A DNA stretch of 40,224 nt from an uncultured SAR86 cluster bacterium. Its GTDB lineage: Bacteria; Pseudomonadota; Gammaproteobacteria; Magnimaribacterales; D2472. The position numbers and the translations under genes were made by a program. Where the stretch lies: the NCBI GenBank assembly GCA_902557575.1, contig CACEAR010000002.1, forward strand, positions 1 to 40,224, in the 5' to 3' direction. The notes beneath the pieces were generated by a model, which saw only the letters and a program-made list of their open reading frames with translations, did not search any database and had not been told where the DNA came from. Of the stretch, positions 1-8,203 are shown piece after piece. Each line of letters begins with the position of its first letter. Position 1 is the first letter of the stretch.

Positions 1-1580
1 ATGGCACCCAATCTGATAATCTTAGATCTAATGGTCTCAAGTTCCGATTGAAGTTCTTCTATCGATAAATCTTGATAGTTAGCTCTGTCAATATCATTAA
101 TATCAATTCCCGATTCAGATATTCTTTTCGATGAATTTTCAAGATGAACACTATGAGAACTTATTTCAATTTTTGTATTGGTTATTTTTTCCTGAATTGC
201 TTTAAGATCGAATAGGGAAACGCTTTTTTCATTTTCCAATCTTCTTATTTCTGCATCTACTTCTTGTTGATCTTTTCTAATAGAATTTAACTCAGCTTCT
301 GCTGAGGCACTTGTCTCTATAAGCTCTTGAAGTTTTGTAGAAATTTCTTTTGAGCTTTGCGTTGTTTTCTTAAGTTCTGTCTCTAGGTTTTCTTGCTGGT
401 TTAGATACTCATCGCTAATTTCTTTAGACTGTTTAAGAACAATATTGAATATGCTGAGCAATATACCTTTAAGTTGTTCTGCTTTGCTTTTGATTTCAGG
501 AATAGAGATTTTAGAAATAATTTCATCTATTAAGTGAAGAGCCTTCTCTTTGGGAGACAAGTTTTCAAAATCTGAAGCTTTTTCAAGAGCATCTTCATAA
601 GCCGCTTTTACTCTCTCAAGTTCTCTCGTCGTATTATCTTTGGTTGTTCTAATATTTTGAAGATTCTGTTCAAACCTCGCTATTTCTGACCCAACCTCAT
701 AAAACTTTTTCTGCGCATCTTCATATTTAGAAAGAACTGATTCATGCTCTGTTTTGTATTGATCAAGCTTAGCTTGCTTTACTGAGACTTCTGATTCTTT
801 TACAGACTCGTCCTTTTGAAGCGCTGCAAGATTATTATTCAAAAGATCTCTTTTGTCTCTGGCATCAAGAGAAAACAGGATAGCAACATTCAATTCTTTT
901 TCTTTTTCTTGATTTTTATAATCTTTATATCTGTCAGCAGCCTTAGCCTGGCTTTCTAATCTTCTTATCAATCTTCCAATCTCATCCCTGATGTCATTGA
1001 CTCTAGATAAGTTTTCCTTAGTCTTTTTTATTCTGCTTTCTGTTTCCTTTCTTCTTTCTCTATATTTTGAAACCCCTGCAGCCTCTTCGATGTGTGTTCT
1101 TAACTCCTCAGGCTTTGCACTTACCAAAGAGGAAACCATTCCTTGCTCGATAATTGCATAACTGCTTGGGCCAAGCCCTGTTCCAAGAAAAATATCCTGA
1201 ACATCTTTCCTTCTACACTTAGTGTTATTGATGTAATAACTTGATTGACTATCTCTAGTCATGACTCTTTTTACGGATATCTCATTGAAAGCTGCATACT
1301 CGCCACCTACTTTTCCACTTGAGTTATCAAATAAAAGTTCAATACTACACTGCCCAGATGGCTTTCTTTGCTCAGATCCATTAAAAATAACATCTGACAT
1401 TGAATCGCCTCTAAGATTTTTTGCTGAGAGTTCACCAAGCACCCATCTGACAGCATCAATAATATTAGATTTTCCACATCCATTTGGACCTACAACGGCT
1501 ACCATATTTGTTGGGAAAGATATCCTCGTGGGATCCACGAAACTTTTGAAACCAGCCAATTTAATGTGCTTAAGCTGCAT
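1..1580 (-). CDS. smc: Smc, chromosome condensation ATPase (N-terminal part, runs off the window)
   Basis: Structural-maintenance-of-chromosomes ATPase that compacts and segregates DNA, normally with ScpA/ScpB. I translated 526 uninterrupted codons from the ATG at 1580; the gene continues beyond base 1. The start MQLKHIKLAGFKSFVDP and Walker A GPNGCGKSN (about residues 32-40) are classic condensin Smc, followed by VRWVLGE, a Q-loop region and EEAAGVSKYRERRKE (about 166-180). The rest is charged coiled coil. The surprise is the 3' end: ELETIRSKIIRLGA at about 512-525 is the motif that in other gammaproteobacteria (RLGAINLA) comes after the hinge and return coil, near residue 1000. No hinge domain is visible; only a short hydrophobic stretch at about 347-388 interrupts the coil. 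No Shine-Dalgarno is evident. It follows ccmI by 35 bases. Smc identity is secure; the short architecture is read directly from the translation. Confidence 0.93.
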   Translation of the reverse strand, partial: MQLKHIKLAGFKSFVDPTRISFPTNMVAVVGPNGCGKSNIIDAVRWVLGELSAKNLRGDSMSDVIFNGSEQRKPSGQCSIELLFDNSSGKVGGEYAAFNEISVKRVMTRDSQSSYYINNTKCRRKDVQDIFLGTGLGPSSYAIIEQGMVSSLVSAKPEELRTHIEEAAGVSKYRERRKETESRIKKTKENLSRVNDIRDEIGRLIRRLESQAKAADRYKDYKNQEKEKELNVAILFSLDARDKRDLLNNNLAALQKDESVKESEVSVKQAKLDQYKTEHESVLSKYEDAQKKFYEVGSEIARFEQNLQNIRTTKDNTTRELERVKAAYEDALEKASDFENLSPKEKALHLIDEIISKISIPEIKSKAEQLKGILLSIFNIVLKQSKEISDEYLNQQENLETELKKTTQSSKEISTKLQELIETSASAEAELNSIRKDQQEVDAEIRRLENEKSVSLFDLKAIQEKITNTKIEISSHSVHLENSSKRISESGIDINDIDRANYQDLSIEELQSELETIRSKIIRLGA

Positions 1581-1615
1581 CAAAAAATATCAATAAATTA
1601 AATGCTTATTTTACC

Positions 1616-2398
1616 TTATTTAAGGGCTATTAACCATTGATTTGAAGGGATTTTATAGGTCACATTCACATCATTTTTGGACAATTTAAACAGTCTTTTT
1701 GCCTCAAAAATATCATCATTCTCACAAATTACTTTTGAGATAATTCGAAGGGTAGATTCATTCATAAATGCAGAAGATATATCAAATCCAGGTATTGGAG
1801 AATTAGCATTTGTAATCTTGTGAACAACCTCACTGGAGTTATTTTGTGAGATTGCTAAAGGAATAAGAGGTCCATCATTGATAAAAATCTTAAAGACAGA
1901 GTTTTCAATAGCGCATTTGGGTAGATCAGAAATATCTAATGTGATTGACGCAGAAGCAAATTGAGGAAATTTTTTATCTCTTAAAAGTGAAAAAAGAAAA
2001 TAATAGGAGGTCTCATTACCAGATTGCATAAAATCTTCTTCAGCATATCTAAGAGTAAGTTCTGCAGCATCTAAATTATTTTCTTGAATGGACTTTCTTA
2101 TAATCTCTTCAAACCATAAAACTAGATCATCCTCAGGAGCATAGTTTCTTATTTTTTTTAAATCTGATGTTTTTAAAGCCTCGCCAGAAATTATCTTAGA
2201 ATTCACTTCGCTAACAAGAATTATCTCCTTTGATGAGCCAATTACAGAGTATTTACTCAAAAAAAGGAAAGAGGGAATAAAAATAATTAATAAGCCAAAG
2301 AAAAGGACAAGCGATCTCGCCCTATTCCCAATATTAAAAATATATAAAAAGAATGGCGCAGCAATTAAAAAAGAAATTATTAAACTCAATATCATCAT
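1616..2398 (-). CDS. ccmI: CcmI/CycH-type cytochrome c maturation protein, reduced
   Basis: Last gene of the ccm set. CcmI presents apocytochrome c to the CcmF/H heme ligase. This 260-residue protein has two N-terminal membrane segments (about 1-20 and 29-48), a reduced helical middle, and a C-terminal periplasmic part starting VFKIFINDGPLIPLAIS near residue 170. That part resembles the C-terminal domain of CcmI (the family's 'GPPMPLAV' and 'MPG' stretches, here IPGFDIS). Typical CcmI proteins are near 400 residues with several TPRs, so the TPR region is shortened. The ATG overlaps the ccmH stop (ATGA at 2395-2398). Assignment rests on position and the C-terminal similarity, and is less certain than the other ccm genes. 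Confidence 0.75.
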   Translation of the reverse strand: MMILSLIISFLIAAPFFLYIFNIGNRARSLVLFFGLLIIFIPSFLFLSKYSVIGSSKEIILVSEVNSKIISGEALKTSDLKKIRNYAPEDDLVLWFEEIIRKSIQENNLDAAELTLRYAEEDFMQSGNETSYYFLFSLLRDKKFPQFASASITLDISDLPKCAIENSVFKIFINDGPLIPLAISQNNSSEVVHKITNANSPIPGFDISSAFMNESTLRIISKVICENDDIFEAKRLFKLSKNDVNVTYKIPSNQWLIALK

Positions 2399-2763
2399 CT
2401 TCTTCTTATTACTAAGACACTAACAGCTATAAGGAGCATAAAGATAACAGGACTTAACCATAAAAATAAATTCTCTGAGAAGTCTGGCTCATACAATGAA
2501 TCTTTTCCATATCGTTGAACAACATAATCTTTAATTTCTTGATCAGAGCGGCCCTCTTGAATGAGCTCATAAATCTTTCTCTTAAGGTCTTCAGATATTG
2601 GTGCATTGCTACTTGATAATGAGCCACTCGTGCATTTTGGGCATCTAATCTCATTTATAATTTGGTAGTATCTAGCCTCATCTTCATCAGAATTAAAAAT
2701 GAACAGAGATTCCCCAGCTGTATATACTGAAAAAATCATGGAGATAGCAATGAGCCTAATCAT
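2395..2763 (-). CDS. ccmH: CcmH, thiol-disulfide component of cytochrome c heme lyase
   Basis: Membrane-anchored periplasmic oxidoreductase that, with CcmG, keeps the CXXCH motif of apocytochrome c reduced for heme attachment. The 122-residue protein has a signal or anchor helix at 1-17, the family motif EIRCPKCTSGSLSSSNAP with the redox CxxC (about 38-55), the helical RKIYELIQEGRSDQEIKDY region, RYG, and a C-terminal membrane helix at about 100-119 ending in arginines. This is the short CcmH form (CcmL type), without the E. coli C-terminal TPR fusion; that role is taken by the separate ccmI. It overlaps ccmG by 8 bases and ccmI by 4, so translational coupling is likely. Confidence 0.93.
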   Translation of the reverse strand: MIRLIAISMIFSVYTAGESLFIFNSDEDEARYYQIINEIRCPKCTSGSLSSSNAPISEDLKRKIYELIQEGRSDQEIKDYVVQRYGKDSLYEPDFSENLFLWLSPVIFMLLIAVSVLVIRRR

Positions 2764-3277
2764 TATTAATTTGATTTATTTTTGATAAAAATTTAGAGGT
2801 CCAGACCTTCTGATTTACTTCGCCAACATGATGTGAAATTATTTTACCTTTGTGAACTAAAAATGTTTCTGGAGCTCCTGTTACGCCTAAATCAAGTGCA
2901 AGCTCTCCATAATAATCATATAGAGAAAAAATATATGGATCTCCAAGCTTATTTAACCAGTCAGTAGCATTGTTCTTTTCATCCTTATAATTTAGTCCAA
3001 TGATAGGAATTGTTTTTGATATCTCTTCTAAGAATGGATGCTCAACTCTGCAAGTTATGCACCAACTTGCCCAAACATTAAGCACAAAAAGATCTTCTAA
3101 ATCCCCATTTGTAATCTTTTTTTCTAAATGAAGAGTCCTAAGAGTAAATTCAGGTAATGGAGTGTTGAGATCTGCTTGAGACTGGCTGTCGTTATCATTT
3201 CTTATTAAAGATGTAAAAAGAATAACGGCTGATAAAAATATAATTACTATTAAGGTTCTTAAAGTTGACTCAAACAT
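2756..3277 (-). CDS. ccmG: CcmG/DsbE thioredoxin-fold cytochrome c maturation protein
   Basis: Periplasmic, membrane-tethered thioredoxin-like reductant for apocytochrome c or CcmH. The 173-residue protein has one N-terminal membrane helix (about 7-24), the redox motif WASWCITCRVEHP (about 69-81) and the cis-proline loop GVTGAPETFLV. The residues after the second cysteine (RVEHP) match DsbE/CcmG rather than general thioredoxins. Its ends overlap both ccmF upstream and ccmH downstream by 8 bases, the usual coupled ccm layout. Confidence 0.94.
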   Translation of the reverse strand: MFESTLRTLIVIIFLSAVILFTSLIRNDNDSQSQADLNTPLPEFTLRTLHLEKKITNGDLEDLFVLNVWASWCITCRVEHPFLEEISKTIPIIGLNYKDEKNNATDWLNKLGDPYIFSLYDYYGELALDLGVTGAPETFLVHKGKIISHHVGEVNQKVWTSKFLSKINQINND

Positions 3278-5162
3278 AAATTCTTCTTCTAATTACTAAA
3301 ACTGCGCCTAAGCTCATTATTATTGCAGAAATCCAAATCAATCTAACAAAATAGTTTTCTTGCACATTAACTATCCATTTACCATTAGATTGCTGCTCAC
3401 CAATTGTTATATAAATATCTTTTATGGGCTTTATGGATATATCTGATTCAGTTGTAATTTCACCTCTTACAAAATATTTTCTTTTTTCTGGATAAAGCTC
3501 AAAAGTTTCATCTCCATTTGAAAAAATAAAGTCTGCAGAAAGGGATTCAAAGTTGGAACTTTTTTGTAATGAAATCTTATCAAACTCAATTGTATTTTCA
3601 TTAAATCTAACTTCATCTCCGACACTCATGCTAAATGTTCTTTCACTGCTGAGAGCAGCATTTAATGAAATAGAAATGATCAATAGTGCAAAACCTATAT
3701 GTGCTATTGCACTCCCTTGATTAAAGTATTTTTTAGAAATAACGGAATCAATAATCAATACTATGTATCTTATAAGAATTAAGTTACCAAAAAAAATACC
3801 TCCTATTAGCCACCACTCATAACTATTCAGAAAATATATGATCGCAATCGAAGATAATATCGTTAAAGCAAAAATTACTGTTGAAGATTTTAGGATTCCT
3901 ATTAAAGATATATCACGAGACCATATTGAATAAGTTGAAAAAACCAAGAATAAAGAGGTTATAAAAGTAAGTGGTGCAAATACTTTATTGTAAAAAGGAC
4001 TTCCTACTGAAACTCTTGAATCTGAAAACGCTTCCAATATTAATGGATAGGATATGCCTAAGAAAATAATAAATACTGCGGTAATGAAAAAGATATTGTT
4101 TGCACCAATAAAAAATTCTTTGGAAAAGTCTTTCACCTTATTAACAGACAAGATTTTTGATAAATTTTTAACAAAAAGCATTATCGGGCCAGTAATTAAG
4201 AATGCAGACATTCCAAGCAAGTACAAACCTCTTGTTGGGTCATTTGCAAATGAATGAACACTATCAATTATCCCAGATCTAACAATGAAAGCTCCAAATA
4301 AACTGAGCGTAAATGCAAGAATTGATAAAAATATTGTCCATGCTATTAGATTCTTTGATCTAGAAGAAACGTAAACTGTATGCAGCAGCGCTGTCCCTGC
4401 CAACCAAGGCATCAGAGCAACATTTTCTACCGGATCCCAAAACCAATAGCCACCCCAACCTAGTTCGTAATAAGCCCACCAACTTCCAAGGGCTATTCCA
4501 ATAGTAAGAAATATCCACGATGACAAAATAAAACTCTTGATTTCTGCAATTGGAAACTTTTCAAACCTACCACTTATTAGAAAAGCTGTAACAAATGCAA
4601 AAGGAATAACAAAACCAATATAACCAAAATAAAGCATTGGTGGGTGAATTGCTAAAGCTGGATCCTGCAATATAGGATTAATATCAGCTCCATCGGGAAC
4701 TCCAAAAGGTAAGATTCTTTCAAATGGACTTGAAATGAATAATAAAAAAAGAAGGAAGCATGCTACCACTAATGAAATTATCCCTATTGTTTGGGGATAA
4801 AAAGTCGTTGTTGTACGATTTCTAAATATTAAGAAAAATAGGCCCCATAAAGAAATTATTAAAACCCAAAGAAATAGTGAACCTTCATGTGCACTCCATA
4901 TTGAAGTAACTTTATAAAAGGTTGGAAGATTTGAGTTTGAGTGACTCGCTATGTAAGCCATAGAGAAATCGTCGATTATTGCTAAATAAACAAATAATAA
5001 AAATGAAGTAATTAATGTTAATGATCCCAATACAAAAACCTTAGGAACAAAAATACTTACGCTGTTAGTATTTGAGGAATAGGACAAAAAAGCTAAAACA
5101 AAGCAGGCCAAAAATACAATTGATGATGAAAAAGCTAAGAAGTGACTTATTTCACCTATCAT
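3270..5162 (-). CDS. ccmF: CcmF, heme lyase subunit
   Basis: Polytopic inner-membrane core of the holocytochrome c synthase; it receives heme from CcmE and ligates it to apocytochrome. The 630 residues hold many membrane helices, the tryptophan-rich WWD motif (WGGYWFWDPVENV, about 236-248) and the conserved histidines in their usual contexts: IHPPMLYFGY, LLHTVYV, SVHSFANDPTRG and SAIAHIGFALL. The C-terminal periplasmic region and final helix are present. Length is close to the family norm (about 640-660). It starts 2 bases after ccmE ends and overlaps ccmG by 8 bases. Confidence 0.97.
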   Translation of the reverse strand: MIGEISHFLAFSSSIVFLACFVLAFLSYSSNTNSVSIFVPKVFVLGSLTLITSFLLFVYLAIIDDFSMAYIASHSNSNLPTFYKVTSIWSAHEGSLFLWVLIISLWGLFFLIFRNRTTTTFYPQTIGIISLVVACFLLFLLFISSPFERILPFGVPDGADINPILQDPALAIHPPMLYFGYIGFVIPFAFVTAFLISGRFEKFPIAEIKSFILSSWIFLTIGIALGSWWAYYELGWGGYWFWDPVENVALMPWLAGTALLHTVYVSSRSKNLIAWTIFLSILAFTLSLFGAFIVRSGIIDSVHSFANDPTRGLYLLGMSAFLITGPIMLFVKNLSKILSVNKVKDFSKEFFIGANNIFFITAVFIIFLGISYPLILEAFSDSRVSVGSPFYNKVFAPLTFITSLFLVFSTYSIWSRDISLIGILKSSTVIFALTILSSIAIIYFLNSYEWWLIGGIFFGNLILIRYIVLIIDSVISKKYFNQGSAIAHIGFALLIISISLNAALSSERTFSMSVGDEVRFNENTIEFDKISLQKSSNFESLSADFIFSNGDETFELYPEKRKYFVRGEITTESDISIKPIKDIYITIGEQQSNGKWIVNVQENYFVRLIWISAIIMSLGAVLVIRRRIYV

Positions 5163-5164
5163 AA

Positions 5165-5578
5165 TTAGTTCAATTCAAGGTTTGGTGGCATATAGTTCTC
5201 ATCATGCTTGGCAAAAACTTCATCTGCATAAAAAATTCCATCAATATATTTGCCAAGGACAACAATACCTTTTCCCTCTTTAAATAAATCTGGTAACAAG
5301 CCTTCATAAATAACTTTAATAGAGTCTTCAAAATCAGTAACCTCAAAGTTTACTTTGTTTTCATCAATGAAAAAGCTATCTTTTTTTACCATGCCGCCAA
5401 GCTTAACTCTTGTATTTGCTGATAAAACAACATTTTCATCACTTTGTTTTAGTTCGCTAGGTGTTAAAAAATAATCTAGGTTTGAATTGAGCGCATACAA
5501 TATTAAACCAATACCTAAACAAGAACTGCCTATAATTAGAAGAACTCCAAAAAGTCTTTTTTTTCTATCCTTCTTCAT
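5165..5578 (-). CDS. ccmE: CcmE, periplasmic heme chaperone
   Basis: Covalently binds heme delivered by CcmC and hands it to CcmF. The 137-residue protein has a basic N-terminus, one membrane anchor (about 9-28), an OB-fold domain (VKLGGMVKKDS and ITD-like VTDFEDSIKVIYEG stretches) and the C-terminal signature AKHDENYMPP, which contains the heme-attaching histidine and the axial tyrosine. Its ATG lies inside the last 14 bases of ccmD, so the two are almost certainly co-translated. Confidence 0.96.
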   Translation of the reverse strand: MKKDRKKRLFGVLLIIGSSCLGIGLILYALNSNLDYFLTPSELKQSDENVVLSANTRVKLGGMVKKDSFFIDENKVNFEVTDFEDSIKVIYEGLLPDLFKEGKGIVVLGKYIDGIFYADEVFAKHDENYMPPNLELN

Positions 5579-5723
5579 TTATTTCTTTCTTGGCTTGTCG
5601 TATTTTTCTATTTAGAAGAATGATCGTAGATCCTAGGATTGTAAAAAGTACAATTACAACAATCCACACATAAAATCCATGATCACCCATGCTAAGAATA
5701 TTTATTAAACTGTCTTGATTCAT
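5565..5723 (-). CDS. ccmD: CcmD, small heme exporter subunit
   Basis: Small membrane protein that helps release holo-CcmE from the CcmABC complex. I found it by translating the gap between ccmC and ccmE: ATG at 5721-5723, TAG at 5565-5567, 52 residues. It shows the CcmD hallmark SMGDHGFYVW just before a single membrane helix (about residues 17-37), then a basic tail (LNRKIRQAKKEINEE). It begins 2 bases after the ccmC stop and overlaps the ccmE start by 14 bases. Size, topology, motif and position all fit. Confidence 0.93.
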   Translation of the reverse strand: MNQDSLINILSMGDHGFYVWIVVIVLFTILGSTIILLNRKIRQAKKEINEEG

Positions 5724-5725
5724 TT

Positions 5726-6454
5726 TCAAATATTTTTTACCCAGCTTTTATATTTTTCCCTTTTTAATATTTCATTCTGTGAAGAAAGAATAACTAACCC
5801 AAAAATTAGACCAATAAAAGCAACTATAGAAAACATTAAGGGATACAGCATTACTGGATCAATTGCGGGCTTGCTCGTCAATGTTATGGATGCAGATTGA
5901 TGAAGTGTTGACCACCAATCAACTGATTTCTTTATTACTGGTATATTTACTACACCTATTAAAACGAGCACTGAGAAAAACTTGTCAGCTTTATCTTTAT
6001 TTTCAAAAGATGCATGCAAAGAAATCAAACCAAGATACATTATGAATAAAATCAATGTAGAAGTAATTCTGGCATCCCATTGCCACCAGGTTCCCCATGT
6101 TGGTATACCCCAAATAGAGCCAGAAAATAGTGCAAAGAATGTTACGATTGCTCCAATTGGGGCGATTGATTTCGAGACATATGCAGCTAATTTGAGTTTC
6201 CAAATTAGAAAAACAGCTGAAGTAATTGCCATTACAACAAAAAGAATCTGTGCCATAAATGATGCTGGCACATGCATATAGATTATTCTGTAAGAATCGC
6301 CTTGTACTACATCAGGAGGCGTAAAAAAAAGCCCCCATACTAAAGCGCCAATATAAAGTAAAAAAAAGAATGCTAAAACAGGCTTACCGAACTTGTTTGC
6401 TATAGCAAAGTAACTCTTTGGAGAGGCAAATTGATGAAAAAATTTTTTAATCAC
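5726..6454 (-). CDS. ccmC: CcmC, heme transfer protein
   Basis: Inner-membrane protein that presents heme to CcmE. The 242 residues contain about six membrane helices, the motif IIYMHVPASFMAQ with the first heme-ligand histidine, the WWD motif WGTWWQWDARITSTLIL and the second histidine in WSTLHQSASIT. Together these are diagnostic of CcmC. It lies 25 bases after ccmB and 2 bases before ccmD. Confidence 0.96.
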   Translation of the reverse strand: MIKKFFHQFASPKSYFAIANKFGKPVLAFFFLLYIGALVWGLFFTPPDVVQGDSYRIIYMHVPASFMAQILFVVMAITSAVFLIWKLKLAAYVSKSIAPIGAIVTFFALFSGSIWGIPTWGTWWQWDARITSTLILFIMYLGLISLHASFENKDKADKFFSVLVLIGVVNIPVIKKSVDWWSTLHQSASITLTSKPAIDPVMLYPLMFSIVAFIGLIFGLVILSSQNEILKREKYKSWVKNI

Positions 6455-6479
6455 AGAAATAATATATGGGTTTTTTTTG

Positions 6480-7130
6480 CTATTCCAAATGCGTTCTTAG
6501 TATAAATGAAATAACAAATGGTATAAAACTTGCTACCAGGATCATTACGCCTACTAATAGGCTCAAATGACCAACTAAACTTAAGCCCAACAAGGCTGAG
6601 GTTGTCATTTTTCCAAGAACAATTAGCACAGGAATTAAAAATGGGATTGTTATTAAAAGACCAAGAATAGAGCCTTTTTTAAGGCTAAGGGCATTCCCAA
6701 GAGAAAAGAAATTAATAAAAATCAAATTAGAGATAATTAAACATAGCAAAGCAATTGAGCTTATCTGTATTGAGATATTCAAAGATAAGATAAATAGAAA
6801 AGCAACAAAAGCAAGAGGAATGCCAATCAATACCCAGTGGACTAATATTTTATAAAAAACAACTTCAATAAGTTGATCATTTACAGCATATTGCTCAAGA
6901 GTACCATCTTCAAAATCATCAGAGAAAATTAATTCAGTTCCCAGCATAGTTACCAAAAGTGTAGAAATCCAAATAAAAGATAGATAAATTTGAGGCGGGT
7001 TATCACTATTTATATCCAAGGTTAATGGAAAAGAAATTATTATTAAAAGGAAAACTAATACAGGTCCAATCCAAGCCCTCCTCCTCTTAAAGAGCTTATA
7101 CATCTCTATATAAAGAATATCTCTATCCAT
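6480..7130 (-). CDS. ccmB: CcmB, ABC transporter membrane subunit for heme handling
   Basis: Membrane partner of the CcmA ATPase; the CcmABCD complex frees heme-loaded CcmE. The 216-residue protein has six hydrophobic helices and the N-terminal pattern RDILYIEMYKLFKRRRAW typical of CcmB, then LGTELIFSDDFEDGTLEQY, which matches the family's conserved first cytoplasmic loop. Length matches the family (about 220). It overlaps the end of ccmA by 8 bases. Confidence 0.94.
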   Translation of the reverse strand: MDRDILYIEMYKLFKRRRAWIGPVLVFLLIIISFPLTLDINSDNPPQIYLSFIWISTLLVTMLGTELIFSDDFEDGTLEQYAVNDQLIEVVFYKILVHWVLIGIPLAFVAFLFILSLNISIQISSIALLCLIISNLIFINFFSLGNALSLKKGSILGLLITIPFLIPVLIVLGKMTTSALLGLSLVGHLSLLVGVMILVASFIPFVISFILRTHLE

Positions 7131-7692
7131 TTATTTGAATTTCCCTATAGTCATCTTTAAAGTCTATATGTGAAGTAAAAATAATAGTCTTATTTTTCTT
7201 TACTTCTGCTTCCATAAAGTCCTTTAGAAACTCTTTACTTTTTTGATCAAGGCCAACAAAAGGCTCATCCAGTATCAAAATATTCTCAACAGAATTTAAG
7301 ACTCTTATCAAAGATAATTTTTTTTGCTGTCCAAAAGATAAGGTACCAACAGAGTTATCAATATGCCTTCTAAGATTAAATTTTTCTAATAAATCAAGAT
7401 TAAAAGAATCCAACTTCAACCCTTGAATCATTAGATTCTCTCTAATTGATAAATAATTTTTTAAATTATTTTTATGCCCCAGAAAACAAACTTTGTCTTC
7501 ATTATGATTAATTAGCTCACCTTTTGTTTGTTGTGTTAAACCTATGATTATTTTTAACAAGGTTGTCTTTCCGGAGCCATTATCTCCAGAAATTTTTACC
7601 AGTTCTCCAAAGTCAATTACAAAACTAATATTATTAAGGATATTCCTATCATTAATTTTATAAGAAATATTTTTTGCTTCGATGAGTTTCAT
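7123..7692 (-). CDS. ccmA: CcmA, ABC transporter ATPase for heme handling
   Basis: ATPase of the CcmABCD complex. Walker A is GDNGSGKTTLL, the signature is TLSFGQQKKLSL (a relaxed LSGGQ) and Walker B is ILILDEPFVGLD, followed by a switch histidine in FTSH. I place the start at the ATG at 7690-7692 (MKLIEAKNISYK, 189 residues), because this is where CcmA homology begins and it sits 1 base after the upstream stop. An in-frame TTG at 7707 would add five residues inside the upstream gene. It is first of the nine contiguous ccm genes. Confidence 0.94.
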   Translation of the reverse strand: MKLIEAKNISYKINDRNILNNISFVIDFGELVKISGDNGSGKTTLLKIIIGLTQQTKGELINHNEDKVCFLGHKNNLKNYLSIRENLMIQGLKLDSFNLDLLEKFNLRRHIDNSVGTLSFGQQKKLSLIRVLNSVENILILDEPFVGLDQKSKEFLKDFMEAEVKKNKTIIFTSHIDFKDDYREIQING

Positions 7693-7693
7693 A

Positions 7694-8203
7694 TCATGAA
7701 AGTCCAATCTTTTTTGATCTAATTATAAGTGGAGGTAAGGGTTTTTGGGGATCAATTCTTGAATATAAGCGCTTTCCGATCTCATCAAATGGTGATTTCA
7801 TTACTTTTCCAATGCCGCCAATGGAAAAGTATAGATCTCTAGAGAAAAATATTCCTTGCTCTAAAGTTGGTATTTGGTTCATGGATAAAATAATTCCTTT
7901 TAGTTTTCTAAATATCTTATTTTTATTATTAAGCTTGAACCATCCCCATGATAATTGATTTATTAAAGCCATCTTTTTAAGCGATTCTCTTGAAGACTTA
8001 TTTGGGCTCGTTCCAGGTGGCAATAGAACGACCAAATTTGATGAGGAATCTGCAATAACTTTATCTATTAATTCAACTAGCTCAGTCTCCGCATCAAAAC
8101 CAATACTTGTTATATTTTCAAATGAAAACGGCTTAAAAAACTTCAGTTTCTCAAGCCGTTTGTTAGATCCTATATAAATATAATTTACTAATATCTTACT
8201 CAA
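7694..8203 (-). CDS. Small glycosyltransferase-2-like protein, function unknown
   Basis: A 169-residue soluble protein. The middle and C-terminus (LPPGTSP, WGWFKLNNKNKIFRKLKG, LEQGIFFSRDLYFSIGG) resemble the acceptor half of the short GT-A transferases called rSAM/selenodomain-associated transferase 2 (TIGR04283), where the order is LPPG, GWF, DQGIFVRR, IGG. The metal-binding DxD of the normal N-terminal half is not apparent, so this may be a degenerate or repurposed member. It overlaps metY by 4 bases (ATGA) and abuts ccmA, so it is expressed with both. There is no basis for a substrate. Confidence 0.55.
   Translation of the reverse strand: MSKILVNYIYIGSNKRLEKLKFFKPFSFENITSIGFDAETELVELIDKVIADSSSNLVVLLPPGTSPNKSSRESLKKMALINQLSWGWFKLNNKNKIFRKLKGIILSMNQIPTLEQGIFFSRDLYFSIGGIGKVMKSPFDEIGKRLYSRIDPQKPLPPLIIRSKKIGLS

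Noticed and set aside
1261..1596. 111-codon plus-strand open frame
   Set aside because: It is antisense to the conserved head of smc, which translates perfectly on the other strand.
5982..6281. Plus-strand open frame inside ccmC
   Set aside because: Antisense shadow; ccmC carries all its heme and WWD motifs on the minus strand.
7694..8203. Frameshifted or truncated remnant of a longer glycosyltransferase
   Set aside because: It has a proper start overlapping metY, a clean stop next to ccmA and coherent codon use, so it looks like an intact short gene.
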